Positions 34,836 to 42,984 of a stretch of DNA of 64,000 nt are shown here, in pieces. The DNA is from JAVXTH01 sp036642795 (GTDB taxonomy: Bacteria; Bacillota_I; Bacilli_A; Erysipelotrichales; Erysipelotrichaceae). Position 1 is the stretch's first letter; every line of letters begins with the position of its first letter. Location of the stretch: NCBI GenBank assembly GCA_036642795.1, contig JAVXTH010000001.1, positions 70,976 through 134,975 of the forward strand. The letters are read 5' to 3'. The translations under genes and the position numbers were made by a program. The notes under the pieces were generated by a model. The model had not been told where the DNA came from, did no database searches, and saw nothing but the letters and a program-made list of their open reading frames with translations.

Positions 34836-35756
34836 TTATTTCAAAAAATCATTTACAATCACAGCCTCAGCTTCTTCTTCATTTAATCCAAATGTTTGAA
34901 GCTTAATCAATTGATCACTATTAATTTTTCCTATCGCCGCTTCATGAATAATTTGCGCATCCACATGATTTGCCGCTATTTCTGGAATGGAAGCAACTTT
35001 TGCTGCGTCCATAATAATCGAGTCACATTGAATGTGCGCACGACACTTATTATTACCAATCGCACGAGGATGAAAGACTTGCTTGCTTTCCCCTTTCGCA
35101 ACACTACGCGATACAATTTGAACACTCGCATCTTCCCCGTTTAATTCAACGTCAACATCGGAATAAGCCTCTTGTTTACCTGATGTTAATAGTTTTTCAT
35201 AAACAACAAAATGAGCGCCAGCTTCTAAATGTGCTTCTAGTTTACGTTTTGTGGAATCAACGCCACTAATCTGAGTCGTATTCATTTCACAATAGGAATT
35301 TTCCTGCATATAAAGAATCGTGGTTGGATTTAAGATTTTTTTGCCAGTGCCACTACCTTCCCCATAATGCTTTTCTTCATAGGTAACACTTGCCCCTTTT
35401 CCAATATGGAAGGTATGAATGCCATCATGAGCAGCATGATCACAGCCATCATTATGAATGCCACAGCCAGCCACAATCTTCACAATGGCTCCTTCGCCAA
35501 TTTCAAAATCATTGTAAACCAAATCATCAACACCACTATTGCTTACAATAACTGGAATATGAACATTTTCATTTCTTGTGAAGGGTGCAACTTTAATCGT
35601 GATTCCCGGTTTTCCCACTTTCGGCAAAATTTGAATATTTTCCGTTGAATGGCGTTCTACGCCAATTCCATTTTGTCTTAAATTAAAAGCACTTCCTACT
35701 TGAAAGCCTTTAATTCCAGCAACTTTATAAAGTAAATCTTTTTCTACTTGATTCAT
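34836..35756 (-). CDS. SufB/SufD-like Fe-S scaffold protein (short form)
   Basis: 306 residues of the SufBD beta-helix fold, much shorter than classical SufB (about 470). Cys, His and Asp groups in GCGIHNDGCDHAAHDGIH near residue 95 and the EKHYGEGSGTGKKILNP stretch are typical of the short SufB-like forms in anaerobes. It lies 8 bases after sufC and is the only other suf gene here. With SufC it would form a minimal scaffold for Fe-S cluster assembly; the cysteine desulfurase must be elsewhere. The start is on the stretch GAAAGATGAATC with weak ribosome signal AGTAGGTAGAAAG. Confidence 0.85.
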   Translation of the reverse strand: MNQVEKDLLYKVAGIKGFQVGSAFNLRQNGIGVERHSTENIQILPKVGKPGITIKVAPFTRNENVHIPVIVSNSGVDDLVYNDFEIGEGAIVKIVAGCGIHNDGCDHAAHDGIHTFHIGKGASVTYEEKHYGEGSGTGKKILNPTTILYMQENSYCEMNTTQISGVDSTKRKLEAHLEAGAHFVVYEKLLTSGKQEAYSDVDVELNGEDASVQIVSRSVAKGESKQVFHPRAIGNNKCRAHIQCDSIIMDAAKVASIPEIAANHVDAQIIHEAAIGKINSDQLIKLQTFGLNEEEAEAVIVNDFLK

Positions 35757-35764
35757 CTTTCTAC

Positions 35765-36472
35765 CTACTTCCTAAATTCACAGGATGCATCAAATTCACT
35801 GCTTAATTCCGGTAAAATTTGATCGCGACATCCGGCTTTTGCGATGATTCCTTGATTCATTATAATAATTTCATCGGCTAATTTCATGATTCGTTCTTGA
35901 TGAGAAATAATTAAAATTCCCATTTTACTTTTTTCATGTAACAACTGAAACGTTTCCACTAATTTCGCAAAGCTCCATAAATCAATACCAGCTTCTGGTT
36001 CATCAAAGATGGCCCATTTTAAATCCCGAGCAAGCAGCGACGCTATTTCAATGCGCTTTACTTCGCCTCCAGATAAGGTTGCATCCACTTCACGATTTAA
36101 ATAATCTTTCGAACATAAACCAACATCACTTAAATAACTACAACAATGTTCATCACCTAAATCACTACCATGAGCAAGCGTTAATAGTGATTTAACACTC
36201 ATCCCTTTAAAACGTGGTGGTTGTTGAAAGGCATAGCCAATACCAAGCTTGGCACGTTCATGAATTTCCATATCGGTAATATTTAAATCATTAAAAAAGA
36301 TCTGTCCCTCACTTACCTTTTCAATTCCCATTATGATTTTAGCTAAGGTAGATTTACCTCCACCATTCGGTCCTGTAATAACAATTATTTTATGATCATC
36401 GAGATTTAAATTAATATTTTTAAGGATATATTTCCCATCTACTTGAAATGAGACATTTTCTAATTTTAACAT
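35765..36472 (-). CDS. sufC: SufC-type ATPase of Fe-S cluster assembly
   Basis: 235-residue ABC-type ATPase without membrane parts. Walker A is GPNGGGKSTLAK near residue 35, signature LSGGEVKRIE near 138, Walker B FDEPEAGIDLWS near 160. SufC drives conformational change of the SufB-type scaffold. It precedes the SufB-like gene by 8 bases and starts behind AAGGAGAGGTACT. An extended -10 (TGATAAAAT) lies about 30 bases upstream of the start. Confidence 0.92.
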   Translation of the reverse strand: MLKLENVSFQVDGKYILKNINLNLDDHKIIVITGPNGGGKSTLAKIIMGIEKVSEGQIFFNDLNITDMEIHERAKLGIGYAFQQPPRFKGMSVKSLLTLAHGSDLGDEHCCSYLSDVGLCSKDYLNREVDATLSGGEVKRIEIASLLARDLKWAIFDEPEAGIDLWSFAKLVETFQLLHEKSKMGILIISHQERIMKLADEIIIMNQGIIAKAGCRDQILPELSSEFDASCEFRK

Positions 36473-36544
36473 AGTACCTCTCCTTATCTTTAACGTTCCT
36501 ATTTTATCACAATTCGACTAAAAATGGTAAAATAAGCACAATAA

Positions 36545-36985
36545 CTAATAAGGAAAAATGGATGATTGCGTTTGTAACTTCTGCTTAATTTCATTACAAC
36601 GTTTCATTTGATGATGAAATACATAATAAGATACATCTAAAACACATAGTTTATGATCACCATAATCAACTAATAAACCTTCTTTCATGTTGATATAGAA
36701 ATTAATATAAGAATAATTAAACCACCAAATTTGTTTCTTATTACGAACCGAAAAAAAGATACAACCTTGCCCTTCTATGGTTAACACAATTGGCACTTTA
36801 TTAACAAACTTAGTTATATCGCGGATTCCTTGTCTTTGTCCTTTTAATGTCGATGCTTGTTGATGACATAGCATATCCATTACCTTATCAATTGAATATC
36901 CACTTTCAATCATCCGCTGATGATCATGAATTTTAGTGATTTGTTCCCTCTCTTGATACGTAAGATAATAAATCATTTCACTCAC
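36545..36985 (-). CDS. ComK-like protein (competence regulator family)
   Basis: 146 residues. The middle part GQRQGIRDITKFVNKVPIVL aligns by eye with B. subtilis ComK GRKAGTYEVTKISHKPPIMV, and the following segment with a tryptophan, FY, a DYGDHKLCVLDVSYYVFHHQ strand-and-helix and a basic end matches ComK's order. ComK activates DNA-uptake genes. The N terminus (YYLTYQEREQI, IDKVMDMLC) lacks ComK similarity. No com genes adjoin, though a Tad-type pilus lies 13 kb away. Similarity judged by eye only. Confidence 0.6.
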   Translation of the reverse strand: MSEMIYYLTYQEREQITKIHDHQRMIESGYSIDKVMDMLCHQQASTLKGQRQGIRDITKFVNKVPIVLTIEGQGCIFFSVRNKKQIWWFNYSYINFYINMKEGLLVDYGDHKLCVLDVSYYVFHHQMKRCNEIKQKLQTQSSIFPY

Positions 36986-37021
36986 CTCAAACTTATATAC
37001 GTTTTAAAGAATGAAATTCCT

Positions 37022-37049
37022 AAAAAAAAGAATCAAATGAATGATTCTT
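37022..37049 (-). terminator. Terminator of corA
   Basis: Stem AAGAATCA/TGATTCTT with T-run on the - strand; overlaps the corA stop. Confidence 0.85.
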
Positions 37050-37956
37050 AAAATAATTTTTTCTTTTTAAAATAATACATAAACCCAACTACACTTAGTA
37101 CACACAAAGCAATCACAGCTGGATAACCATAATCCCAGTTTAATTCATACATGTATTTGAAGTTCATCCCATACCAACCAACAATCAAAGTTGGTGGTAA
37201 GAAAATAGCTGTAATCACGGTAAATACTTGCATTGTTTTGTTCATGGTTATATCAACTTGAGCTTGATATTCCTCATGTACTTGAACAATATAATCCCTT
37301 AATAATTGGCTTTGATTATAAAGGCGATTTAAACGATCTCCTAATATTTTAAAATGGTGTACTTCTTCTTCTTTAAAAATATGATTATCATTTTCATATA
37401 ATCCTTGAGAAATATCCATCAATTGTTCATATTCACTCTTTAAATGTAACAATGTTTTTCTTAATTCATATACACTTCGATGAAAATCAATGTTCTTTTC
37501 TTGCATAACATCATCTTCAATTACGGCGATTTTACTTTCCATTTCATGAAGCATTAAAGCATCTTCTTTGATGAACATTTCTAAAAAAGAAGCAATTAAT
37601 TTTTCTAAATGAAACTGGATGAATTCATGATGCGATAAAACAGCTTCAAACTCGGTTTCAAAATCTGGATCAATTGCGACCACGAGTAATAGATTGTTTT
37701 TATAATAAAAACAACCATTGGTATGTCCACTTCCATCATGTTTTAAAATATGAATGGTAACAAAACCATAATCCGCATAAAGTTCTTCTTTATTTACGGT
37801 AATGTTTTCACATTCTTTAATCGTTTGCTGATCAAAACCAAATTCCTTTTGAATCTTTGCTAATTCTTCAATCGAAACAATTCCTACACACAATTGATCT
37901 GGACTTATATCTTCCCGATTAATCAATGTACAGTTATTATCTAAGCGATAAAACAT
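37048..37956 (-). CDS. corA: CorA-like divalent metal ion transporter
   Basis: 302 residues. A large cytoplasmic funnel domain with a long coiled helix is followed by two C-terminal membrane helices. The diagnostic GMN motif is in GWYGMNFKYM near residue 262. Members carry Mg2+, Co2+ or Zn2+. The loop after GMN is acidic and aromatic (ELNWDYGYP), as usual. The start follows GGAAAGGTGGTGATACT. Transcribed alone, opposite to gatZ. Confidence 0.9.
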   Translation of the reverse strand: MFYRLDNNCTLINREDISPDQLCVGIVSIEELAKIQKEFGFDQQTIKECENITVNKEELYADYGFVTIHILKHDGSGHTNGCFYYKNNLLLVVAIDPDFETEFEAVLSHHEFIQFHLEKLIASFLEMFIKEDALMLHEMESKIAVIEDDVMQEKNIDFHRSVYELRKTLLHLKSEYEQLMDISQGLYENDNHIFKEEEVHHFKILGDRLNRLYNQSQLLRDYIVQVHEEYQAQVDITMNKTMQVFTVITAIFLPPTLIVGWYGMNFKYMYELNWDYGYPAVIALCVLSVVGFMYYFKKKKLF

Positions 37957-38054
37957 AGTATCACCACCTTTCCTTATTATAGCTTAAATATTCATTTATT
38001 TCACTTATTTTTGCATTTTTGAATAATTAGTTTACACTAAATAACAGAGAAAGT

Positions 38055-38068
38055 CGGTAGCGTTTACT
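38055..38068. promoter_or_regulatory. Possible cre overlapping the gatZ -35
   Basis: The - strand reads AGTAAACGCTACCG, matching the inner positions of TGNAANCGNTNNCA but not its two ends. Overlap with the -35 would fit catabolite repression. Confidence 0.4.
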
Positions 38069-38091
38069 TTTAAAATTGAGGATGTTATAAT
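38063..38091 (+). promoter_or_regulatory. Promoter of the GatZ/KbaZ gene
   Basis: TTTACT and TATAAT with a 17-base spacer and TGT before the -10. Confidence 0.8.
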
Positions 38092-38118
38092 GCCATTATC
38101 CAAAAGGAGGATTAACTC

Positions 38119-39441
38119 ATGAGTAAATCAAACCCATTGAAACAAATCGTAGCAAAGCAAAAACAAGGTATTAAAGTTGGAATTTATAGTGCTTGTAGCG
38201 CAAATGAATATGTTATTAAAGCCGTTTTACAAAGTGCAAAACGTGATCATTCTTGTGCTTTAATTGAAGCAACTGCCAATCAAGTAGATCAAAATGGTGG
38301 TTATACTGGTATGACTCCACTTGATTTCCGTAATTTTGTATACAAAATTGGTGATGAAATCAACTTAAGTCATGATCGTATTTTCTTAGGTGGCGATCAT
38401 TTAGGTCCTTTAACTTTTGCCGGTAAAAATGAAGCAGAAGCAATGACTGATTCAAAAGAATTAGTGAAGCATTATGTAAGTGCTGGTTTCACTAAGATTC
38501 ATATTGATACAAGCATGAAAGTTGCTAGTGATGATGTGAATGTACGCTTAAGTGATGAAATCATCGCTCGACGTGGTGCTAGTTTAGTCCGTGTTTGTGA
38601 AGATACTTATCAAGAATTATTAAAACATAATCCAGATGCAATTCGTCCGGTTTATATCGTTGGTAGTGAAGTTCCGATTCCCGGTGGTGCACAAGAAGCA
38701 AATCAAGGAATGCAAGTAACCAAAGTGGATGATTTCAAAGCAACGGTAAAAGCCTTTGAAGATGCCTTTAAAAAAGAAGGCTTACATGAAGCTTGGAAGG
38801 ATGTCATGGCGGTTGTAGTACAACCAGGTGTTGAAGAAAAAGATGATGGTTGTAGCGAATATGATCGTGATGCTGCCAAGGACTTAATGGCTGCCATCAA
38901 AGATTTCCCTAACTTAGTCTTTGAAGGTCATTCAACTGATTATCAAACAAAATACAAATTACGTGAATTAGTAGAAGATGGGGTTGGTATTCTTAAAGTT
39001 GGTCCTGGTTTAACTTATGCAATGCGTGAAGGCTTATTTGCCCTAGCAAACATTGAAGAAACAATTTACCACGGCAGCGGAAAACAAACATCACATTTCA
39101 TTGATGTCTTAGAGACAGCAATGTTGAAAGATCCTAAGAACTGGAACAAACATTACCATGGGGATGACAATGCTTTATGGTACAAACGTAAATATAGCTT
39201 CTCGGATCGTGCTCGTTATTATATGCCAGATGCTAATGTTGAAAAGGCAAAAGCATTGTTAATTAAAAACTTACGCGATATGGAAATTCCTTTAGGTGCT
39301 TTATCTCAATTCATGCCGATTCAATATACAAAAGTTCGTAATGGTCAAATTAGTAAAGATCCAGAAGCATTGATTATTGATCGTATCGTTGATACGATTG
39401 ATGAATACTTATTCGCATCACACCAAGAAGAATTATTCTAA
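38119..39441 (+). CDS. GatZ/KbaZ family protein (tagatose-1,6-bisphosphate aldolase accessory subunit)
   Basis: 440-residue TIM-barrel protein. Family landmarks: GIYSACSANEYVI near residue 25, LIEATANQVDQNGGYTGM near 55, FLGGDHLGP near 95, and FEGHSTDYQT near 275. In enterobacteria this subunit supports the catalytic GatY/KbaY aldolase. No such partner lies nearby, so this protein may act alone on a tagatose-type sugar phosphate or pair with a distant gene. AAAGGAGGATTAACTC precedes the start. Single-gene transcript with its own promoter and terminator. Confidence 0.87.
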   Translation: MSKSNPLKQIVAKQKQGIKVGIYSACSANEYVIKAVLQSAKRDHSCALIEATANQVDQNGGYTGMTPLDFRNFVYKIGDEINLSHDRIFLGGDHLGPLTFAGKNEAEAMTDSKELVKHYVSAGFTKIHIDTSMKVASDDVNVRLSDEIIARRGASLVRVCEDTYQELLKHNPDAIRPVYIVGSEVPIPGGAQEANQGMQVTKVDDFKATVKAFEDAFKKEGLHEAWKDVMAVVVQPGVEEKDDGCSEYDRDAAKDLMAAIKDFPNLVFEGHSTDYQTKYKLRELVEDGVGILKVGPGLTYAMREGLFALANIEETIYHGSGKQTSHFIDVLETAMLKDPKNWNKHYHGDDNALWYKRKYSFSDRARYYMPDANVEKAKALLIKNLRDMEIPLGALSQFMPIQYTKVRNGQISKDPEALIIDRIVDTIDEYLFASHQEELF

Positions 39442-39446
39442 AATAA

Positions 39447-39480
39447 TAGCCCGAAGTCATTTGACCTCGGGCTACTTTTT
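39447..39480. terminator. Terminator after the GatZ/KbaZ gene
   Basis: Long stem from TAGCCCGA with TCGGGCTA, inner GTCA/TGAC-type pairing, and T-run. May also serve the convergent patatin gene. Confidence 0.9.
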
Positions 39481-40762
39481 ATTCTTTTGAGTAAATTTCA
39501 TCTAACATAAAGAAAATTAAGGCAAGTGTATATTCACTTGGAAATAGAATCGATAAATACTCTAATGCATCTTTACCTTCCTCATATTCTTTTTCAATTC
39601 GCTGATAGAGGAAATGAATAATATCACGCTTAGAAAATTTCATAATATCAGAAGCTACATCTTTCAACATCGGTAATTTATTTTTTTCAACTGGTACATA
39701 TTCAATATAAGTATAAGCATGAAATGCTTTTAGTAAGGTATCCACAAAAGTTTCAAAGGTATAAACTTTTGTAAGATCAAGTTCGTATAAATAAGCAGCT
39801 AATTCTAGTAATCTTAAATGTTTGAATTGATAATTATGATAATGGGTCATATTATGATCAAACATATCTTCATAAATTCGATCACTTAATTTTTTACTTA
39901 CTTTTTTGTTTCTAACTTTTAAGAATTTATTAAAGTTCTCTTCAAATAAACTCAAATCAAAAAAACTTGATTTATCAAAAGCATATACATATCCATATAA
40001 TTTATCAAATTTCTTTAACGTATCTAAATAACCAATATCAATATTACGGACTAATATGGTATGTTCAAAATTTAAGAAAGAACCAAGTGGTACATAAGGT
40101 TTAATATAAACAAGATTTTCTTGTGGTTCCTTCTCACGACGTTTTCCTGGTGCTTTTAAATCTACGGCAATGACAAATTCTGCTCCCATACTACGGGCTA
40201 ATTCAATTGGAACATTATCGTAATATCCACCGTCTACGTATTTTTCTTGATCAATTTCTTTAATTGGAAAAGCTGGGAAACAAGAAGCGGAAGCAAGTAA
40301 ATAATCTTTTGCTTTGCTTCGATCCATCGTTTTCTTATAAAAAGGACTACCAGCAAGACTTGGAACTTTTGTTGTCATACAAGCATAATCTATTTTACTT
40401 GAAAAGAATTTTTCTTCATTGAACATATCATCAATCATTTTAATAAAAGGTGAAATATCAGCACCACGATGATTTAAAATTGAATCAAATAATTGTTTAT
40501 AATGACCTTTTTGACTCATGATTAAATCAATATCATAATCAATTGAAAGACCATCCTTGATTACATCGTTCGCGGTGACATTTTGCCATAAATCATAAGC
40601 TTTTTCAAATTCATCTTGTACATACATGGCACCAATTAAAGAACCAATTGAGGTTCCTGTGACAACATCAACATGAATGTCTAATTCTTTTAATGCCTTC
40701 CATACCCCAATTTCATAGGCACCTTTGGCACCTCCACCACCAAATACTAATCCTGTTTTCAT
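39479..40762 (-). CDS. Patatin-like phospholipase (RssA-like)
   Basis: About 427 residues. The N-terminal patatin domain has the oxyanion loop LVFGGGGAKGAYEIG, the nucleophile serine in TGTSIGSL near residue 38, and the catalytic aspartate in VDGGYYDN near 175. These act as lipid acyl hydrolases. The C-terminal 200 residues are charged, largely helical and not recognised. I start at 40762 behind AGGAGGACATTC. It sits between gatZ and the glp operon and is probably separate from both. Confidence 0.86.
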   Translation of the reverse strand: MKTGLVFGGGGAKGAYEIGVWKALKELDIHVDVVTGTSIGSLIGAMYVQDEFEKAYDLWQNVTANDVIKDGLSIDYDIDLIMSQKGHYKQLFDSILNHRGADISPFIKMIDDMFNEEKFFSSKIDYACMTTKVPSLAGSPFYKKTMDRSKAKDYLLASASCFPAFPIKEIDQEKYVDGGYYDNVPIELARSMGAEFVIAVDLKAPGKRREKEPQENLVYIKPYVPLGSFLNFEHTILVRNIDIGYLDTLKKFDKLYGYVYAFDKSSFFDLSLFEENFNKFLKVRNKKVSKKLSDRIYEDMFDHNMTHYHNYQFKHLRLLELAAYLYELDLTKVYTFETFVDTLLKAFHAYTYIEYVPVEKNKLPMLKDVASDIMKFSKRDIIHFLYQRIEKEYEEGKDALEYLSILFPSEYTLALIFFMLDEIYSKE

Positions 40763-40818
40763 GAATGTCCTCCTATTCAATTCATATCATCAAGAATAAT
40801 TGATTCGTTTTTTATTGT

Positions 40819-41376
40819 TTACGATAGATGAATCGCTTCTAATGCCAAAGCCAAAGAAGAAGTCGTTACATGTTTCATTCCACTTTCATAACAGTGAAGG
40901 ATATCATCAAGGGAAGTAATTAAACCACCACCAATAATATCACAATCCGATATCTTACGAATTAATTCCATCGCATGAGCGGTTGTAGCTGGTAATACTT
41001 CAATATAATCTGGTGCTAAACTCGCTGCGAATGATATGCCTTTATTTAAGGATTGACTATCGATTAAAAACACTCTTAGAATGGATAATACATGATTCTT
41101 TTTCGCCATTTGTAAAGCTTTTGGTTTGGTTGATATAATCCCATCACAATGAATTTTTTGACATAGATATTGAACTGCAAATTCATCATTCGCAAGCCCA
41201 TGGGTTAAATCCAAATGTACGATACCAAATTTATTTACCTCATGTAATTGCATCAATAAATCATCTAAAAAGTTCATATGAAAATCAACTAGAATACACC
41301 ACCGTATTTCACTTTTAATAAAAGCTTCTAGTTCTTTATAATCTTTAATCACTGGTATCGCAAAACAATCGATCAT
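40819..41376 (-). CDS. glpP: Glycerol-3-phosphate-responsive antiterminator
   Basis: 185-residue TIM-barrel-like RNA-binding regulator. GlpP of B. subtilis binds glycerol-3-phosphate and lets transcription pass a terminator in glp leaders. Family motifs: VHLDLTHGLANDEFAVQYL near residue 75, GIISTKPKALQMAKK near 100, DYIEVLPA near 148, and IIGGGLIT near 165. It is last in the glp operon, whose leader indeed holds a terminator at 44431-44479. It begins one base after the upstream gene ends. Confidence 0.9.
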   Translation of the reverse strand: MIDCFAIPVIKDYKELEAFIKSEIRWCILVDFHMNFLDDLLMQLHEVNKFGIVHLDLTHGLANDEFAVQYLCQKIHCDGIISTKPKALQMAKKNHVLSILRVFLIDSQSLNKGISFAASLAPDYIEVLPATTAHAMELIRKISDCDIIGGGLITSLDDILHCYESGMKHVTTSSLALALEAIHLS

Positions 41377-41377
41377 T

Positions 41378-41743
41378 TTATTCCCTCTTTTTCACATTAC
41401 AAGTTGCGATTAAATCAGCACCACTGTTGGCCACATTGTGAAGGATGATATCATGGCTTAAAATCGGTGCTTTCACAACAATATTTTTAGTTGCCTCCAT
41501 TATATCAAATAATTTACCTTTTGGCACGTTTTGTGAAGTAATAACCGGAACACAATCATCTTCTCCTTGTTCCACAACAATCGTTGTGGTAAGGGTCCGC
41601 ATTGGCGCAGTACACTCACTACGTGCATACACTTCCCCTCTAGGACAAGTATTGCCAAGAATCGATATCACATTACTATTTTCTAATTCAACGCTTAGAT
41701 GACATCCTTTCGGACATACAATACAGATCATTTCTTTTTTCAT
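41378..41743 (-). CDS. DUF1667 cysteine-rich protein of the glp operon
   Basis: 121-residue protein with two cysteine pairs near the N terminus (CIVCPKGCHL and NTCPRGEVYA), likely metal or Fe-S ligands. DUF1667 proteins regularly follow the FAD oxidoreductase of anaerobic glycerol-3-phosphate dehydrogenase operons in Firmicutes and probably serve in electron transfer there. It overlaps the preceding oxidoreductase by 4 bases. Confidence 0.88.
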   Translation of the reverse strand: MKKEMICIVCPKGCHLSVELENSNVISILGNTCPRGEVYARSECTAPMRTLTTTIVVEQGEDDCVPVITSQNVPKGKLFDIMEATKNIVVKAPILSHDIILHNVANSGADLIATCNVKKRE

Positions 41744-42984
41744 AATTGTTCCTCTTTAATTTCAAATGTACATTGTTTTCCACTTTTCGCTAATGTAATC
41801 GGAAACATGATCATTTCAGCTGGTAATAAATATGGTTTTTGAATTGTTTTAATTATTTCACCATCCAATGAGATGACAATGGAACATTTTTTAAATGGTC
41901 TTTTCACTCGCAAAGACATCGTAATAGCTTCTTCAATATGTTCAATTCGTTGTGGTAATACATAGCCAATACCATTTCCTGCCTTTGTTTCAATTTGCGT
42001 ATTTTTACGCTTTTTACCTTTTATATAATCACTCGCATTACGACCAGCGCGTTTTGCTTCTAAGGTTACATAATCAACTAAATCATGAACATGTAATGCA
42101 TTTCCACAAGCAAAGATACCCTCCATGCTAGCTTCTAATTGTTCATTTACTTTTAAACTATGGGTAGCTGAATCGATTGTTAGTTGTAATTGATTCATTA
42201 GAGTTGTTTCAGGAATTAAACCTACCGATAATAATAAAGTATCTACTTCAAATGTTTTTTCACTGCCATGAATTGGTTGATATTGTTCATCTAAGGCACT
42301 AATTGTAATCGATTCTAAATGATCTTTCCCTTTAATTGAAGTAACGGTATGCGATGTATAAAGGGGAATATTATAATCATCCAAGCACTGAACAATGTTA
42401 CGCATTAGCCCATTTGAATAAGGTTCACGCTCACCCACCCCTAATACTTGTGCTCCTTCTAAGCTCATTCTTCTTGCCATGATTAAACCGATATCGCCAC
42501 TTCCTAAGATAAAGACTTTCTTACCAACCATGATATTGTGTTGATTGATATATTTTTGAGCACAACCTGCGGTAAAGATACCATAGGGGCGATCTCCCGG
42601 TAATGCAATCGCACCAGCGCTTCGCTCATAACAACCCAAAGCAAAGATGATTGCTTTTGCTTGAATGCTTGTATAGCCCTCATTTTCACTTACATAAGTG
42701 ATTTGTTTTTGTTTGTTCACTTCAATTACATGCGTATTTAGTTTCACTTCGATTCCAGCTTGTTCAACTTTGTCACTAAAGCGTTGCGCATATTCAGGTC
42801 CACTTAATTCTTCTTTAAAGATTTGTAAACCAAAACCATTATGAATGCATTGATTTAAGATTCCACCTAATTTATGTTCACGCTCAAGGATAACAATATC
42901 CTCAATTCCATTTTCTTTGGCACTTAAAGCAGCCTCCATTCCAGCACTGCCTCCACCAATAATAACTAACGAATAGGTTTTCAT
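41740..42984 (-). CDS. FAD-dependent pyridine nucleotide-disulfide-type oxidoreductase of the glp operon
   Basis: 414 residues. The N-terminal FAD motif is SLVIIGGGSAGMEAALSA, the second dinucleotide motif VFILGSGDIGLIMARR near residue 155, and GIFACGNALHVHDLVDY near 285 closes the FAD site. It acts with the GlpA-like subunit to pass electrons from glycerol-3-phosphate onward. It starts at the base following the GlpA-like gene stop and overlaps the DUF1667 gene. Confidence 0.88.
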   Translation of the reverse strand: MKTYSLVIIGGGSAGMEAALSAKENGIEDIVILEREHKLGGILNQCIHNGFGLQIFKEELSGPEYAQRFSDKVEQAGIEVKLNTHVIEVNKQKQITYVSENEGYTSIQAKAIIFALGCYERSAGAIALPGDRPYGIFTAGCAQKYINQHNIMVGKKVFILGSGDIGLIMARRMSLEGAQVLGVGEREPYSNGLMRNIVQCLDDYNIPLYTSHTVTSIKGKDHLESITISALDEQYQPIHGSEKTFEVDTLLLSVGLIPETTLMNQLQLTIDSATHSLKVNEQLEASMEGIFACGNALHVHDLVDYVTLEAKRAGRNASDYIKGKKRKNTQIETKAGNGIGYVLPQRIEHIEEAITMSLRVKRPFKKCSIVISLDGEIIKTIQKPYLLPAEMIMFPITLAKSGKQCTFEIKEEQL

